NCBI GenBank assembly: GCA_013398955.1
Contig: VWPU01000934.1
Location: 124,001-188,000, forward strand
Source: Callaeas wilsoni
Lineage: Eukaryota > Chordata > Aves > Passeriformes > Callaeidae
DNA length: 64,000 nucleotides
Direction: 5' to 3'
Part shown: piece after piece, positions 45,761 to 59,340 of the stretch
Position numbering within the stretch: the stretch's first letter is position 1
Layout: each line of letters starts with the position of its first letter
Program-made: the position numbers and the translations under genes
The notes under the pieces: generated by a model
The model's database searches: none
Seen by the model: only the letters and a program-made list of their open reading frames with translations
What the model was told of the DNA's origin: nothing

Positions 45761-48297
45761 AATCCAGGAGTAAATCAAGAACAGTAAAGAAGGATCGTCA
45801 ACATTCAGAAAGTGTAAATGAGAAGACTGCTGCTTAAATCTTGGAGAAATTTTTTGGCTCATATATTAAAAAGAAGATTCAGATTTTCAGTAGTAAACTC
45901 TATGGCCACCATTTAACTTAGGCTTTCTTGTTTTATTATTTCATTATTGTAAAAAATCAAGATATTTATAATGATTTTTTAAAGCAAAAAATTAGATTTT
46001 GTCTTTCAAAAATCTATGCAAGTAAAAAATGTATTTGAAAATTTCTGTTTCAATTTTTTCTTGAAAAATGTTGAATAGGTGGATAAAAAGCCACATTTAC
46101 TTCAATTAAAAATAAGTTTTTTAACACTTCATTTTGTCAAAATTGTCAAGTAAAAGCTATACCTGGCTCACTAAATATATTTTCTTCCTTTCACAAATTT
46201 TGCATAAATATTACTAAACAAAAATCAATTACTTTCATTCTTTTTTTTTCAATTGTTCATTCCGTCTTTCTAGTCTTACATGTCCTCTAAAATGTCTAAA
46301 CTGAAGAGGAACAAATCCATCACTTCTTTAATTTTAAGTTATATATAACCTATACTCTTTAAGCACGTTTCTGCAACATTAATCTATGCTGAATGTATTC
46401 AGTAAAGTTTATATGAATGCTTTACTGCACATCTCTGACATGCAGTCTATGTTTACTCTGTGTCGAGTCAGTGCAAGGGTTCAGATGTTAATCTGACGTT
46501 GCTCTTTGTCCAGCAAGATAGGTAGATGCAGTTTATAAATTGTGGCCTGCTTATACAAAGTTTGGGAAAAAAAAGTCTGAGAGGTTAAGGGGTAGAGCCT
46601 CAGCATGTGAAACTTCTGGTGAATGTACTACATCTTTGTGGATCTGTATCCGAGATGTGAGGGGGCAGATTTCATTTTGAATTCTGTGCATTCAAGTAAA
46701 GGATTTTCGAGCAATTATTTTTTGTTCATCTGCATGTGTTGTGTAAAGGATGTTGGCAGAGTATTGCTTTACACCTACATGTTCATTGCAACACAAAGGA
46801 AAAGGAAAAAAAAGAAAATAGATTTTGTCCTTTAGATGATAATAGTCTCCCTGTGTTAGAAAGAAGCATTAAATCTGTCCATTTTAAAACCTGTCTTTAC
46901 ACATGATGCAGGTGATATTTACAGTCTAAAGAGTGGTGACATTTATGGAAGAAAGACGCTTTAGCCACAGATCAAACCCTTATGTTGGAAGACATTCTTC
47001 CATTCTGAGCTCCCTACAGATTGTACTTAGACTACCCAAATTCAATTTCATTGCCAATTTTCTTCTGTACAACAGGTATACAAGCTTGAAAACAGGCGTA
47101 GCCTTTTGGATACTGAAAAGATAATGGTGTTCATAGGGAAGACTTAATTCGTCCTCTGGCTCAGAAGCTCCCAGGCCTTCAGCACCTTTCTATGCAGCAT
47201 TCAGAAACCTGGGTGATCCTGCTTTCCTTTGATAGCCAATGGAAAGAAGTGAATATCTCAGGCAAGAGTTCTGAATTACTTGTATGATGTTGGCATTTGG
47301 AGGCTTGCAAAGGTCTGAAAAGGCTAGCAATATTTCTTCCTCTTAACCACAATTTATCTTGTAGACTCTCTGATGAATATAAGATTATATTTCATGTCAA
47401 GATATCTATACAAATTAAACTAGTCTCATATATTAAGCCTGTATTTACTTCTAACACTTAGTCTAGTAGTAAAATTGAAATTTCATTTTTAGCATCTTTC
47501 ACCTTTTTCTCCTTTCTTCTGGTCAGCCCCTGGAGTCAGATTTAATTCAACATGGTGGCTTAATTCCCAAGATTTCTTGCAATGCCACCTCTACTCTAGC
47601 TTGTAAGAGCTGAATAATACGAAATATTAGAACACAAAAATATGAGTAGTTGAGTCCTCTGAAGTCTGAAAACCCACATTGTGCCATGTCTCTGAGTCTG
47701 TTTACCACTGGATATTAAGATTTTTACGAAAAAGCATCTGCTTCACATTTTTTACTAAATTACTTTCGTGCATGGTTGTGCTGCTGCTCAGGGTCATGAG
47801 ACACTCTGCCTATGCAATCTCTCAAAGCCCAGGGCTGAGCTGTGGTAGGACTTCCCTCACTAAACATTGTTCTGAGGCAAGAAAGGTCTCACCATAGCAA
47901 AGACAGTGCTAACAGAGTCCTAAACTTAAATGCATTAAAAGAGGATAATGGGATCAATCTGTGTCATTCTTCAAAACACATCTAAAATGGTGTAAAGGAA
48001 GAGATGAAGCTCCATGATCTTTCACTAAGGTAAGTCCTCATCAGTGCCTCATTATTTTATCATCTTTTCTTAGCTGTATGGTCTTCTTACAGAGACTTGT
48101 AGTATAAAACATCACAAACCAAAAGTTGAGTGAGGAGGACAAGCTAAGGGTTTTTTCAGTTGTTGGAGGAAAGAAAAAGTAACATCTATAAAGTTATTCA
48201 TCCACTTTTAAATAAATTTCTAAATTAAATAATTTTCTAGAGGCATCCAATCAGCTCCATTGACCATTTGTGGGAATAGTCTTCTCTTTGCTAATGC

Positions 48298-48305
<8 letters not shown>

Positions 48306-48338
<33 letters not shown>
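48306..48338. repeat. (TA)n microsatellite
   Basis: Sixteen or so uninterrupted TA units flanked by ATACA on the left and ACTTTG on the right. It is a perfect self-complementary tract and prone to length variation. Confidence 0.92.
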
Positions 48339-51300
48339 CTTTGATGACTAAATGTAGGTGAGATGAAACATGCCTTCAAGAAACTCCATGAAAATTCTAT
48401 AAACCATATCCTTTTGTGCCCCCTCTCTCCCCTGCTATTTCTTTTCTTCACTTGTCACTCCTCATTTCCATGTTGTGTGTCTAAACTTAGGCACTAAGGT
48501 CTTTGAAGCAGAAACCAGGCCGCAATATTTGTTGCAACACTAAATAACCAACTTAATCTACTAGTAGGACAGGCAGATGTAGAGTGTGTGAGACACTATA
48601 AAGAAATTAACTATATGTGATTAGATTTTTATTAGAAAATCTGCTCCCCTTTTCCAATAAATCAGAAAGAAACCAAACAAACCAGTAGTTAATAGATTGT
48701 ATTGAGTTGTATTTTTTTACACTGAGTAGTGTTTTAATTGCTTTTTTATTATAAAATCATAGTTTATGTAGATGACAGTATTAAGCAGTAAAGGATTCCT
48801 GATCCTAACAGGTCACCAAAACACCCCACCACAACTGAATGAAGCCAGTAAACATGAGACCAATAGGCAAACATAACACAATGAAAATAAATAAAACGCA
48901 AATGGTTTGCAACATTATGACTATATTGTCATTACTGTTGAATTTTTTTGCACGAGAAATATTTTTATCACTTCAATAATTAGATCTGAATTAATAATTA
49001 TAAGATTGATAAGTTTTCAAGTACATTAACAATAAATTCCAGGGATATATAGGAGATGGACATAAAGAAGGTATGACGTTTTCAGTGTTCAGTTTTTCTT
49101 TAGGGTAAATGGAAGTGTTGCTATAAACAAAACTGTGTTTTCAACATAGCTAATCACTGGAATATTTACCTGCAAAATCTGAGAAAATTCAGCAAGTAAC
49201 ATCCAGAAGTATTGAAACTGACATAATGGCAGGGTCTTACAGTGTTCTCCTCTCCACCCTATTCCCCAATATTATTTTACTGTAAGATTTATCAGAGACC
49301 TGTAAAGACCTGCCCTTGGTTCAGGTAACATCTGAATATGAATCTAAATGTCTGCTTTTTATCTATCACGCACCTTTATGTCAACATCTTATACCCAGAA
49401 AGGATATACCTTCAGGACATACTCTTTGTTTAAAGAGTAAGTGAAGAAAAAACAATCTATTTCTAAAGAAAATGTTTTATCATTTTTCTCTCTGAATACT
49501 GAACTTTTAAATAATAAACATTGTTATTGCTCTGAAAAGAGCTGTAGTATTTTTATTCATGTAATGGAAGTCCCACACAATCCCTCAAATCCACCTTCAC
49601 ATACCATAATCTGGACCAGGTTATGTGTTTTATATCACTCTAGGCAATGTCTTTTAGAAGGAGTGCTGAGGATGATTAGCTCAGCAGTAGCCACCATGAT
49701 TTACATGCCAACATTTAGGTGAAAGGAACTCTAACTGAAGACAGAGTCCTCTTCTGGACTCTCAGTTGGACTTAAGCGGCAAGGAAAACTACTTCATCCA
49801 TAAACAGGCCCAGATAGTGGTATTGGCTCTAGAGATCAGGAAGAGTATTCCCACCAGAGCACAGAAAGTTTGTGACCTTCTGTGAGGTTTGGATTCCAGA
49901 CATACCTCAGGGAAAGTACGTAAATTTTGTCTGCTCATTGGAAATAAGTATGTGGTTTTTTCCACCACAAGCGTGCTTCTATTTTGTCTTTCAAACATCC
50001 TCTTAGCATTTCTTGTTGCCAGGGAACACAGACATGGAGTTAGAGAGGTACTTTGGTAAGGCTCAGAAAGCCCGTAATAAGTACAGCATTTGACCTCCAA
50101 TCACAAGCCAAAAAATTTTACCAAGTAATTCTTGCATGAGGCCTTATCCTGGATGTGCTAGAGGCAGTCTTTTAGAAGGACATCCAGGTCACATTGTCAC
50201 CAGTATTCCCTGAGGCTCCTCAGTGATTTTCACATATCTGACCCCCCATAACATCAGCAGGGGCTTTGGAAAATTATCAGAGAGTGCTTTCAAACCTAGA
50301 TGCTTGCAGTATGATTATAGGGTCCAAAAACAGTGACGCAGACAGCAATCAGGGGGAGCGGATCCACCCTTATTGTCTGAAAGTCTCGCAATAGAAATAT
50401 TCTTGCAGAGTCTCTTCATTGAAGAACAAGAGATATAATTTAGGATGTAGCACTGCCAGGAAGACAAATGACTAAAAACTAATTGTTTTTCCCATTACAG
50501 AGAACACTCATGATTGTACCAGTGTCAGTCTCTCTCAGAAAACATTCTAGACAAACATTCTTTATTATGTGCAGCAATAATAATAGTAATGATACATTTT
50601 GTCTGTACAATGACATCCATCCTGATGAACCAAAGTGCTCTCAAATCTTGGTGATCTGTTTCTTTCAATGACTGACCTAGACCCTGGATATTTGGATAAA
50701 AAAATATGATCTTAGCTGGCAAAGAATTGAGAAAACATTCCTAACTTTGCTGACTTTTACCCAAAAACTTCATGTCAAGGCTTACATGTTTGTCTTTTTC
50801 TGTCAAATATTTCCCCTGGGAAACATGAATACTTAAAATCATATGCCATCCAAATCATCTAGGATTGGAGAAGAGACAGTTTGTTCAGTACCACCTTGGT
50901 TCAGCTTTTAGTTTTAATACAGTATGACTATTTTAATTACTACTGTCAGTGGTTATTCACAGCTTTGCTACTATGATATACAATGATCATTGTTATTAAT
51001 TTGGCAATGAATATTGCTCGTACTCAACTTAGTGTTTTAATTTTTGTTTCTGCAGTGTGAATGTTAAAATTAAAATTTTAATAAAACTAATGGCAACATG
51101 AAATATAATGATAATAATAATGATGTTCTATGGAGGAACATAGTTCATTACAGAATCCTAATACAGTCTCTTTCAATAAGAGTTCCTAGCAATCCAAGTA
51201 AGCATGCCCTCAACTTATGATAAAGAAATAACCATATTTGAACAGTAACATAATATGTTTTCCAAATGTCAGTGAAAAACTCCCCTTAATTTCAACAATG

Positions 51301-52677
51301 CAAGACTATTCTTTAATAATGCAAATTATCAGTTATATTTGGAAAAGAAAAGGAAGTAAAATTAAATTTATAGGAAAGTGGTATATATTTTCTGTAAGCA
51401 AACAAAGCTAGTCAATTTTGTGTTTCACCTCATCTACTCAACTTTTTAAATACTAGATGTTGAGCCCAGGTTGGTCATACAGCTCTCTCTATTTGTCATG
51501 GAAACATCCCCTCCTAAGAAAGCTCTTTGTCAGCTGAAGCATCTCTGAAGGCTTCTTCCTCTACTAATTTGCTAATGACTGAGCCTAAGTGTGCACATCT
51601 CAATTCTGCAGAAGACAAGTTACAGAAAACAACTTGAAAGTCTTGTCCTGAGTGATTATATGCTTTCAAGGGGATTTAGCAAATGTGACTGTATAATTCT
51701 CAATTTTTATCACACTTTTGGTTTTCTATTTAGAGGCAAATTAATACAAAAATTTATGTGCTACTTATGCAGCTGAGGGGTCTGATATAATTTATGGTAT
51801 TTAGGCGATGGAATGAAGGGTCTCCAGCTAAAGTCAATAAAGTTACAAAGGAAGAGACCTCTAGGTGTGACTGTCATCTAAAATATCCATCTCCTATACC
51901 ACAGTGGTCCTTTAATTTTTTTCCTTTAAAGTATTGCTCCAGCCCAAATCTGATAGTAGAAAGGACCAGAAAATCTAGCAATGTGACCTCAGTTCAAGGA
52001 ATGAGAACATTTCAGATGTTGTAGTATTTGATCTGAGAGGGTGTGATCAAGGCAAGGACCCCTCTAAAATAAATTTTCTACATGATACACCAAAAAGGTG
52101 AAACTGAATAGAAATTATTGAGAGCTCAGTCTCTCTGGTGTCTTGATCCATAGAGTTTCATCCCTCTGGGTCAAGATGCAAAGCTGCTGTTTCATTTGAT
52201 GCTGCAGTCTTCTTTCCAAATTAATTTGGTTAATAACTATACCTATTTTTTTAAGGAACAGCTATACCTTAATTTGCAGTTGTGAAGTACAGTGCAGGTT
52301 TGAACGTACCCTACCAAGAGCACCAAGCAACATGAAGTAACACATTTTAGCACTCAATCTCCTGTTTCTCTTATTCTATGTGCTTAAATTTAAGGGTTTT
52401 TAGGGTCACAATAGAAATCACTTTTTCCCTGATAGTCAGGAAGCCTGTACTTGAAATAGAGGCTGAATTTTGCTGTAGGTGTCATTTCAACTTCAGCCTT
52501 TCTACAATGCATTAGAGGAAAATAGGCAAGGAGAAAGACACAAGCTGCAAAATGGGCAAAGAAGTAATAATTACTTTTTTCAGTCTTAAAACTTTCTAAA
52601 ATATCAAAGGCTTAGTCAAAAAATATTGTTAGTTTATACCTGTACTAGCTGGGTTTAAGAAACAATGGATAAAAGCT

Positions 52678-52687
52678 CCCCCCCCCC
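52678..52687. repeat. C10 homopolymer
   Basis: Ten consecutive C residues, then GCCC and an A-run. Long C-runs are rare in this AT-rich window, and the length may be miscalled. Confidence 0.9.
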
Positions 52688-55499
52688 GCCCAAAAAAATA
52701 CAAGATATAATAAAATAATTTCATTATACAATCTTTGGTTTTTCGGTAACATTTCTGGATTCCAAATTTTGGTTAAATACCTTATTGTTTCAGCTGGAGT
52801 CTAGAATGTGAAATGTAGAATTTAGGTTCGTTAAATGCACGGAAGCCTCCAAAACATCCCTGACAGAGCTTTGAATGGAATTAACAAGGGCATGTACAAA
52901 TTACATCTTATTATTCAGCAGATGAATTTTTGCAAGGTTGAATTTTCAGTTATCAAGGTTTTCCATCTCTCTGCCTAGATTGTTTGTGAGGGAGATATAG
53001 AGCTCCTATTCTCCAGGGATTAAAACTTTTCTGATGAAAGAGACATCACCTCTAAACTCAAGTAACATGAGAATGTCCTGAACTCAGGTTATCTTGATGC
53101 ACAGATGAGTCTGAGATTACAAAAGAGAAAATCATTAAGAAAACCTCTTTTTATGGTTGTGCATAACCACGAGGAATAAACCGATGTTGTCTGAAACCCT
53201 CAACTCAATTTGGAAGAAAATATGAGCTAAAGAGAAACTTTCTACATGTTGGTTTGGAGGCATAGCATTTCGCCATTTCCTGCAGAAAGGACTTCTACTT
53301 CAGCAATCAATAGACTGCCCTTCTATGGCAGATAGCTTAAAACTAGGTGCCTAAAATTTTGAGAAGTCCAGGTTAATCTGGGAGCTTCCAGACATAGTTA
53401 TCCTATAGAAAGTCTTGACAAACTAAAAAGCCATCCTAAACTGGCAGTGAGGAACAATCACAGTATCTTACACTCAATTTAGTTTTCTCTTATGTTTTTG
53501 TGTTATGAATTCTAAAGGAGAAATTGAATAGAGTGATACTAGAATAATTTTATGCAACTATTATAGTTAGTATGACTAGATTAACTGAACCATGGGTTGT
53601 CTAAGGACGCACCAAAGAGAGAGGACAAATCAAGATTTTGGATAGTAGTTTAAGAATCAAACAAATAGCTCAAGTTATAGCATTTGCAGATCCACTGATT
53701 TCTGTGGGTGGCAGGTGTCTTGGATTTCTTTAATAATTATCTTTAATTAGTGAAGTTTTAAATCCAGATGATATGAGTTTCACTAAAGTTATGAGTGGAA
53801 TAGAAAGTCCACTTTTGAGTGGACACCAAGAGTATGAAGTGAATATAACTGCTTTTTTTTTTTTTTTCTCGTACCCATGCTCTTTACTCCTGGGAACACT
53901 ATTTATGATCATAGCCAACAAAACAGGAACACATGTAGTTAAAGTTTGCTGAAAGGAGATGTTCCTATGAAAAAATGCTCTAGAATTATGTGATTTCAGA
54001 AACTGGTGCCTGACATACTGATAGAGCTAAGATCTTAGCTTTAAATATTCTCTAGAAGCTGGAAATTATCCAGACCAGCTTTACTCCGAATCATCTCATA
54101 AACATGCAGTAACATAAAGAATTTCAAAAAATAAGGTCCTCAACCAAATCAATTTGTTGAGAAAGATCCAGAACTGCTTTTGACCTGGGTAAGTAAAAAA
54201 GCAAAGTTTAGCAAATATGGTGAGGATGCAGGGCTACAGATTAGGGGAGGGTATTAAGAGAGTAAACTCTTGCACTTTTAATGCAGGAATTTTGCACATC
54301 AGAAGTTAACTTGAGAAAATAATCTTAGCCTTTCCTCTGAAAGAGGATTGAAATGCATATCCGTTTTGTCTAGATTCATTTTTAGGCTTACAACTTACGT
54401 GCTTAGAGAAATGCCATCATTCAAATTCCTTAAAAAAAGAGAGCTATTTAAAGGAAAGTTCATTGTGCAGAATGATGTTTTAATGTTCTTTTTCTTTCAG
54501 TCTCTGTTGAAAAAGCTTAGATGACTTACTGCGATTAGGCATCACCAGATAGATCTTGTTCAGACTTGACTAAACAAAGTCATCAGTCTACAGCATTAAA
54601 CACAGATGGAGGGCAGAGTAACAATATCTCTCTGTTAAACACTTAAATTCAAACTCTGAATTTTATGTTGATTGAAAAAGTCAGCTTGGGGATCAACGTA
54701 GAAACAGATATCCCCTAACTGGTAAAACATGCTCATCAAAAATGCAGTGCAGGTTCCAGCCCACAGGTCATTCCCCCATATTAATCTGTTCATACATATG
54801 TAGGCTCTTAGATATAAGGGTCATGAGGATGGGATATAATCTTGCCAAGCTGCTCTTATAAGACTATTCGTCCTCCTAGACAGTGAGCACACTTACTGGC
54901 CAGAAATGTGCCTTTTGTTTCTCCATTTAATTTATCATCTTGTTACCTGTATTTAGCCAAAATAATATCTTTCAAGGAGCTATAGTAAGCGTAGAAATGT
55001 AAGTGTGCGAAAAGACAAAGTATATTGCACGGTGAGTCTGCTCCTATCGACCACATCAACACTTGTGCAACAAAGTTCCTGTGTGTCGGCGTAGGAGAGG
55101 GATGGGTAGTTTTGTATGTGCAAGGAGATCTGTGACGAGTTTATGGGTAAAACCTGAGGGGGTAAGTTCTTTTTCCAGGACAGTTTGCTCATGCACAAAC
55201 CCCATTTTTTATCTCTGTTATTCTGTGAGCACGAGAGAGTGGGATGGTGCACATGCACTCTCCAGAAAAAGGAAGAAACAGCGCATGTGACAGAAGGAGA
55301 TTCTGTGTATACATGTGTGCACAGGCACACACTTTGCCCTAGGCAAGTTCAGCTCTTAGCTGGAAACTTGAGAAATTGACTTTACTGGGATTTGAAAGAG
55401 ATCTCAGGTGAACTAAATTTGTCTGCTTTCTTTTCCCACTAGTGCAGCCAAAATGGATTCTTAGTCTAATAAGGTTTGACAAGACCTGGCACTGGAGGC

Positions 55500-55680
55500 A
55501 GGTGCCAAGGAATCCAACTAGTCAAAAGCATTAGAGGCACCATGGGCACCAGAGGATAGAGGTGTTGCCATGGGAACAGAACGAAAGATACTCCATGGTG
55601 GCTGGTTAGGAGGTTTGTTTAAGAGGGAGCCAAGCAGCTGCAGCCTTGCTATCACCCTATGCTTGAACAACGGTAGGTAA
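55500..55680 (+). promoter_or_regulatory. Promoter-like cluster with RFX X-box
   Basis: GTTGCCATGGGAAC at 55564-55577 matches the RFX-factor X-box (GTTGCCATGGCAAC) at 13 of 14 positions. Further CCATGG-centred palindromes flank it: GGCACCATGGGCACC near 55535 and CTCCATGGTGG near 55591. About 30 bases downstream of the last one lies TTTAAGAGG, a TATA-like string. It is followed by GCCAAGCAGCTGCAGCC and, at 55672, a possible splice donor (ACG|GTAGGTAA). This order (X-box, TATA-like box, short exon, donor) is what a small first exon of a ciliary or testis transcript could look like. No coding frame or acceptor exon was identified, and chance assembly of motifs is possible. Confidence 0.35.
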
Positions 55681-58515
55681 ATTCCATCCTCCTCCATTCT
55701 CTGCCAGGAAGTGAGGAATTTAATTCTTTCTCCTTACGTGAACAATGTTGAGATCGCTGACATTGCTGCAGATTCCCAAATGGCTTTTGCTGCAAAAGAA
55801 GGTGGTTTGGTACTCAATACTGCAAATGCCTGATCTGCAATGGGTGACTGGGGGCATGGAAGATATTTTTTTGAAGAATTAGAGGACATCATTTTTAGTT
55901 ACAAAGATATGAATCTCCCTTTCACTGTCTTCCTCTCTGTCTCTCTGCTGCAAACTCTTTCCTCACTCCTTAAAAATGTGCAGCCCCTTCCAAGGAGCCA
56001 GAGAAAGAAAAACTTATTATGAAATCAAGATCTACTTCAAGAGGAATTTATGAAAATATTGTCCCTTCCAGAGGATACATGCAAGGGCTTTTTACTGGTA
56101 CTTTCTTTTGTTTTTTACATCCTGAAATCTATAAAGATGGAAATAATGTGTGAGGAAAGGAAAAGGGAACTTTTCTGGCTACAAACTAAAATACCAGCTG
56201 AGCAGCTGCAATACTGTAATTATTATAATTTGCATTTCAGTGATGTCTAGGATCCTCTGATAATACCACAACTCCATGGTGCTAGGTGTAGTACATAATG
56301 CAGCTGGAGACAATGGGTGGCCTGCAGTGCTTGAAAAGAAGATTAAAAATAAACACATAAAGCAACATAAAGCTAAAAACCAAATCTGAAAAAAAATTCA
56401 TTTTTATATCACATCAGAAAAAGGAGGGGGAGGATTAGTGAGGAAGTATTTCAAACTATTTATGAAACAGCACTTAAGGATAATGTAGCAACATTAAGTA
56501 AACAACAGCCTCTGGATACAACCTCTCATTCAAGTTGTCTGTCTGTCAGCAGCAAGAGTCTCAGGTTAATGATCACGGTACACAAACATACACATCCATA
56601 TCTCAATCCCTCTGTGGATGTGTGTGTGTTTCTATCTGACCATTTAGTTTCTGATAAACACTGCCTCAGAACCAACCACAGCCAGAGACAAGACAGCTTT
56701 TGTTCAAACCAGTGCAAATATTCTTAATTAAATGGTTGCAACTTCTGCTTGTGAAGCCCTACTCAGTACATCCTGTTGCTGCCCTCATTTAAACAAATGT
56801 TTGTAATTGGTTATAATACCTAGTAAGTCACAAGTTCAGTATCAAGTAAATCAAAACAAAAACATGATGCTGAACTATCTATATATTTAAACATTAATAC
56901 TGAAAGATTGCTTTGAAAAGGGTGTATGCACTCATAGATGAAAAGCATTTGCCTCTTTATACAGTTTCTCTGCTGGACATGTTTAAGAATGTTTCCAGCT
57001 TTTTAAAACCAGTTTTGGGTCTTGAGGACTTATGTGATTTCTATGTCCTGCTGCTCTTTAAGTCTGCTTTTAATGGACTTTGCAAACTTGGGTCTCTCAT
57101 GGGCTTCAATTGTCTGACCACTGAATTAATGTTATCTTTTGGATTAATGCTATCCTTAGGGATGACATTTACAATGGTGTTTAAGGCAGGCGAGTGTCAA
57201 AGATCTCTTAAATGTCAAAGAATTTTTTTTTTTTTAACAGCCTGAATGATAAACTGTAAATTAAGCTCTATTATTGTAGGCAGCTAAGTTTGCATATGTT
57301 GGCCAGATCAAGTAAGTTGCTGCTGTAATGCCAGTACACGCAAGACAGATAACCAGCATAACCATGGGTGGCATGGAGAAGGTGAATAGTAAATAATTCT
57401 CGTAGTTTTTACCAACTTACCACATCTTATATTAAAATTTAATTATATTTTACTGATAAAGAAATGGATGATTTTTTGATATATAATATGCATATTTATA
57501 TATGTTAAAATGGGTTCAAAAAAGAAAGAAATTATTAAAGAATCATACTTTTTCAGGGTAATGTATACAAAGATATCACTTCTCCCAAAACAAATCCCTT
57601 AGTCTCAAAGTTTTGGATGCTGCTAGAGTACTGGGGTCAAGTGCCATTCAATGACTGACATGTTTTTTACCAAACATGTACTGTTGACTGTGTTGGAGAC
57701 AGCTTAACAGGATGGTCTGACTTGGTAGATCTTATATTCTTTTTTCTTTTCTTTTCTTTTTTGTATGAACCATGGTTATGCTTCCATTCTGAGATTAAAC
57801 AGAGTTACTACAATTATGCAAGGAAGTGATAGGTGACTGCAGACTTATTTTTAGGAACTTGCAAGCAGAGAGAATTTTCAGAAGATCTAGAATTTTCTAA
57901 AGATTGCTTTTTCCACCAGAAATGTAGACAAATTCAGTCTCTTTTCTTGAAAAGAGTCCAAGTCACTTTTTTTTTCTCTTGCAGACATCTAAGTGTAATC
58001 TATTTGCTGACCTAGAATTGGGTCATTTTTGATCCTTGGCATTCTCTCCATAATCATGAGATATCTTTCTTAAAGCGAAAAATGTCTCAGGTTCCTCTCA
58101 TATCTCTAAGTGAACTTGTTCAATTAAATTCAATATTGGCAAAATAAATAAAATCTCCCTGGGATCAAAACTTGTAAAACAGCATTAAAGTGAAGTCTAG
58201 CTCTATGCAAGTCATTTGCTATATGAGTTTGGGGAGAATGGGTGGAAGAAATAATTAGAATTAGATTTATAATTAGCCACTAGTTGCACTTTGGTAGTTT
58301 AGTCACCACTTCATCTCCATCCTAATGTGGTGACTCAATGTCTGGGTTGCACTATTTGCTGTTAAATAATGAATATGCCTGTATCTATGATAACATGGAA
58401 AGGATTCGATTTCCATTTGTTTGGGATTTTTTTTCTGGTTTTGGAAGTCTGATTCATTAAAATTTTATATGCGCTTTATGTAGTCAGGATTTCATAAATG
58501 ACAGAGAATTCATAT
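55681..58515. other. Non-coding stretch
   Basis: No gene was recognised. A 110-codon open frame on the + strand (56913-57245) is leucine- and phenylalanine-rich but has no domain, splice site or initiation context that I can support. A (CTTTT)n run near 57.74 kb is listed separately. Confidence 0.6.
57739..57762. repeat. (CTTTT)n pyrimidine microsatellite
   Basis: CTTTTTT, CTTTT, CTTTT and CTTTTTT units form a pure pyrimidine run of 24 bases. Confidence 0.85.
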
Positions 58516-58722
58516 CTAAAAACACCCAAACAAACAAAAACAACAACAAAACCCACAACTAAAACTAAACAAGCAAAAAAACCTAACCAACCAAACAAAA
58601 AAACACCACACTAAAAAAAAAAATCCAAAACAAACCAAACCCAAAACCCAACCAACAAACCAAACCAAATCATAGCAAAAAATATAAAATTCAAAACAAA
58701 ATAAATCAAACAAAAAACCTCT
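58516..58722. repeat. Long A/C-only, nearly G-free tract
   Basis: About 200 bp are made almost entirely of A and C on the + strand, with only isolated T and two G residues. Units include CAAACAAAC, AACCAACC, CCCAAAACCC and AAACCAAACC. The complementary strand carries repeated GGGTTTTGGG and GGTTGG strings with mild quadruplex potential. No transposon landmarks are visible. It is by far the longest of the A/C tracts in the window. Confidence 0.85.
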
Positions 58723-59177
58723 GATGTACTAAAATAACAATTTAAATCAATTTTTGTTCCAAAATGAATTCCACCTCTTCAGACTCCACTCTCAACCGTT
58801 TCTTACTATTTGTGACAAATACTCATTGCAGGATACATGCCAGCTCTGAAATTCAGTGATGGATGCCTCTTAGTCATCTGACTGAAGAGAAAATTAAAGG
58901 AATGTGAACACATCATTCACAGGAATAAAACACGGGTAACACTGCCTAGGAGTAGTTCAAATGTCTTGCCAGTAACCTCCAACTCTTAGAAAAGAGGCTA
59001 AGGGAGATGCCTAGGAATTTTAATTAAGTTCTTGGTCAAAGAGAGAGATAATTGCACAGTTACAGTTATTTGCCCATTGAAATAAGTGAAATATAAACAT
59101 CAGTGTGAATAGATAGTCTTTTTTATCCAGTCTATTGAGGTTAGTGAGAGTGGTGAGGCAATGGCTTTCCCAAGGTT
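58723..59177. other. Non-coding gap
   Basis: Unique AT-rich sequence between the A/C tract and the CR1 tail. Nothing further was recognised. Confidence 0.6.
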
Positions 59178-59340
59178 TTCTGGAGAAACTGTGGATGCTC
59201 CATCCCTGGAAGTGTCCAAGGCCAGGCTGGACGGGACTCTGAGCAACCTGGGCTAGTGGAAGGTGTCCCTGCCCACGGCAGGGGACTGAAACAAGATGAC
59301 CTTTAAGGTCCTTTCAAATCTAACCCATTCTGAGATTCCA
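59178..59340 (+). mobile_element. CR1 LINE 3' end fragment
   Basis: GAAACTGTGGATGCTCCATC, CTGGAAGTGTCCAAGGCCAG, GAGCAACCTGGGCTAGTGGA, AGGTGTCCCTGCCCACGGC and GATGACCTTTAAGGTCCTTT are in CR1 order on the + strand, ending CCATTCTGAGATTCC. It is heavily 5'-truncated. Its relatively good match to the CR1 3' end I remember suggests it is younger than the copies at 10.4 and 26.4 kb. Confidence 0.92.

Larger units (their letters stand above)
45761..55499. other. AT-rich non-coding stretch
   Basis: Nearly 10 kb hold no recognised gene or interspersed repeat. Open frames reach 103 codons (49789-50100, minus; slightly richer in CpG) and 116 codons (54980-55330, minus) without domains. A (TA)n run at 48.31 kb and a C10 run at 52.68 kb are listed separately, and a T15 run lies at 53.85 kb. 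Confidence 0.6.

Noticed and set aside
56913..57245. 110-codon hydrophobic open frame as a membrane protein exon
   Set aside because: No recognisable family, no convincing splice sites or start context, and AT-rich sequence readily yields Leu/Phe-rich frames.
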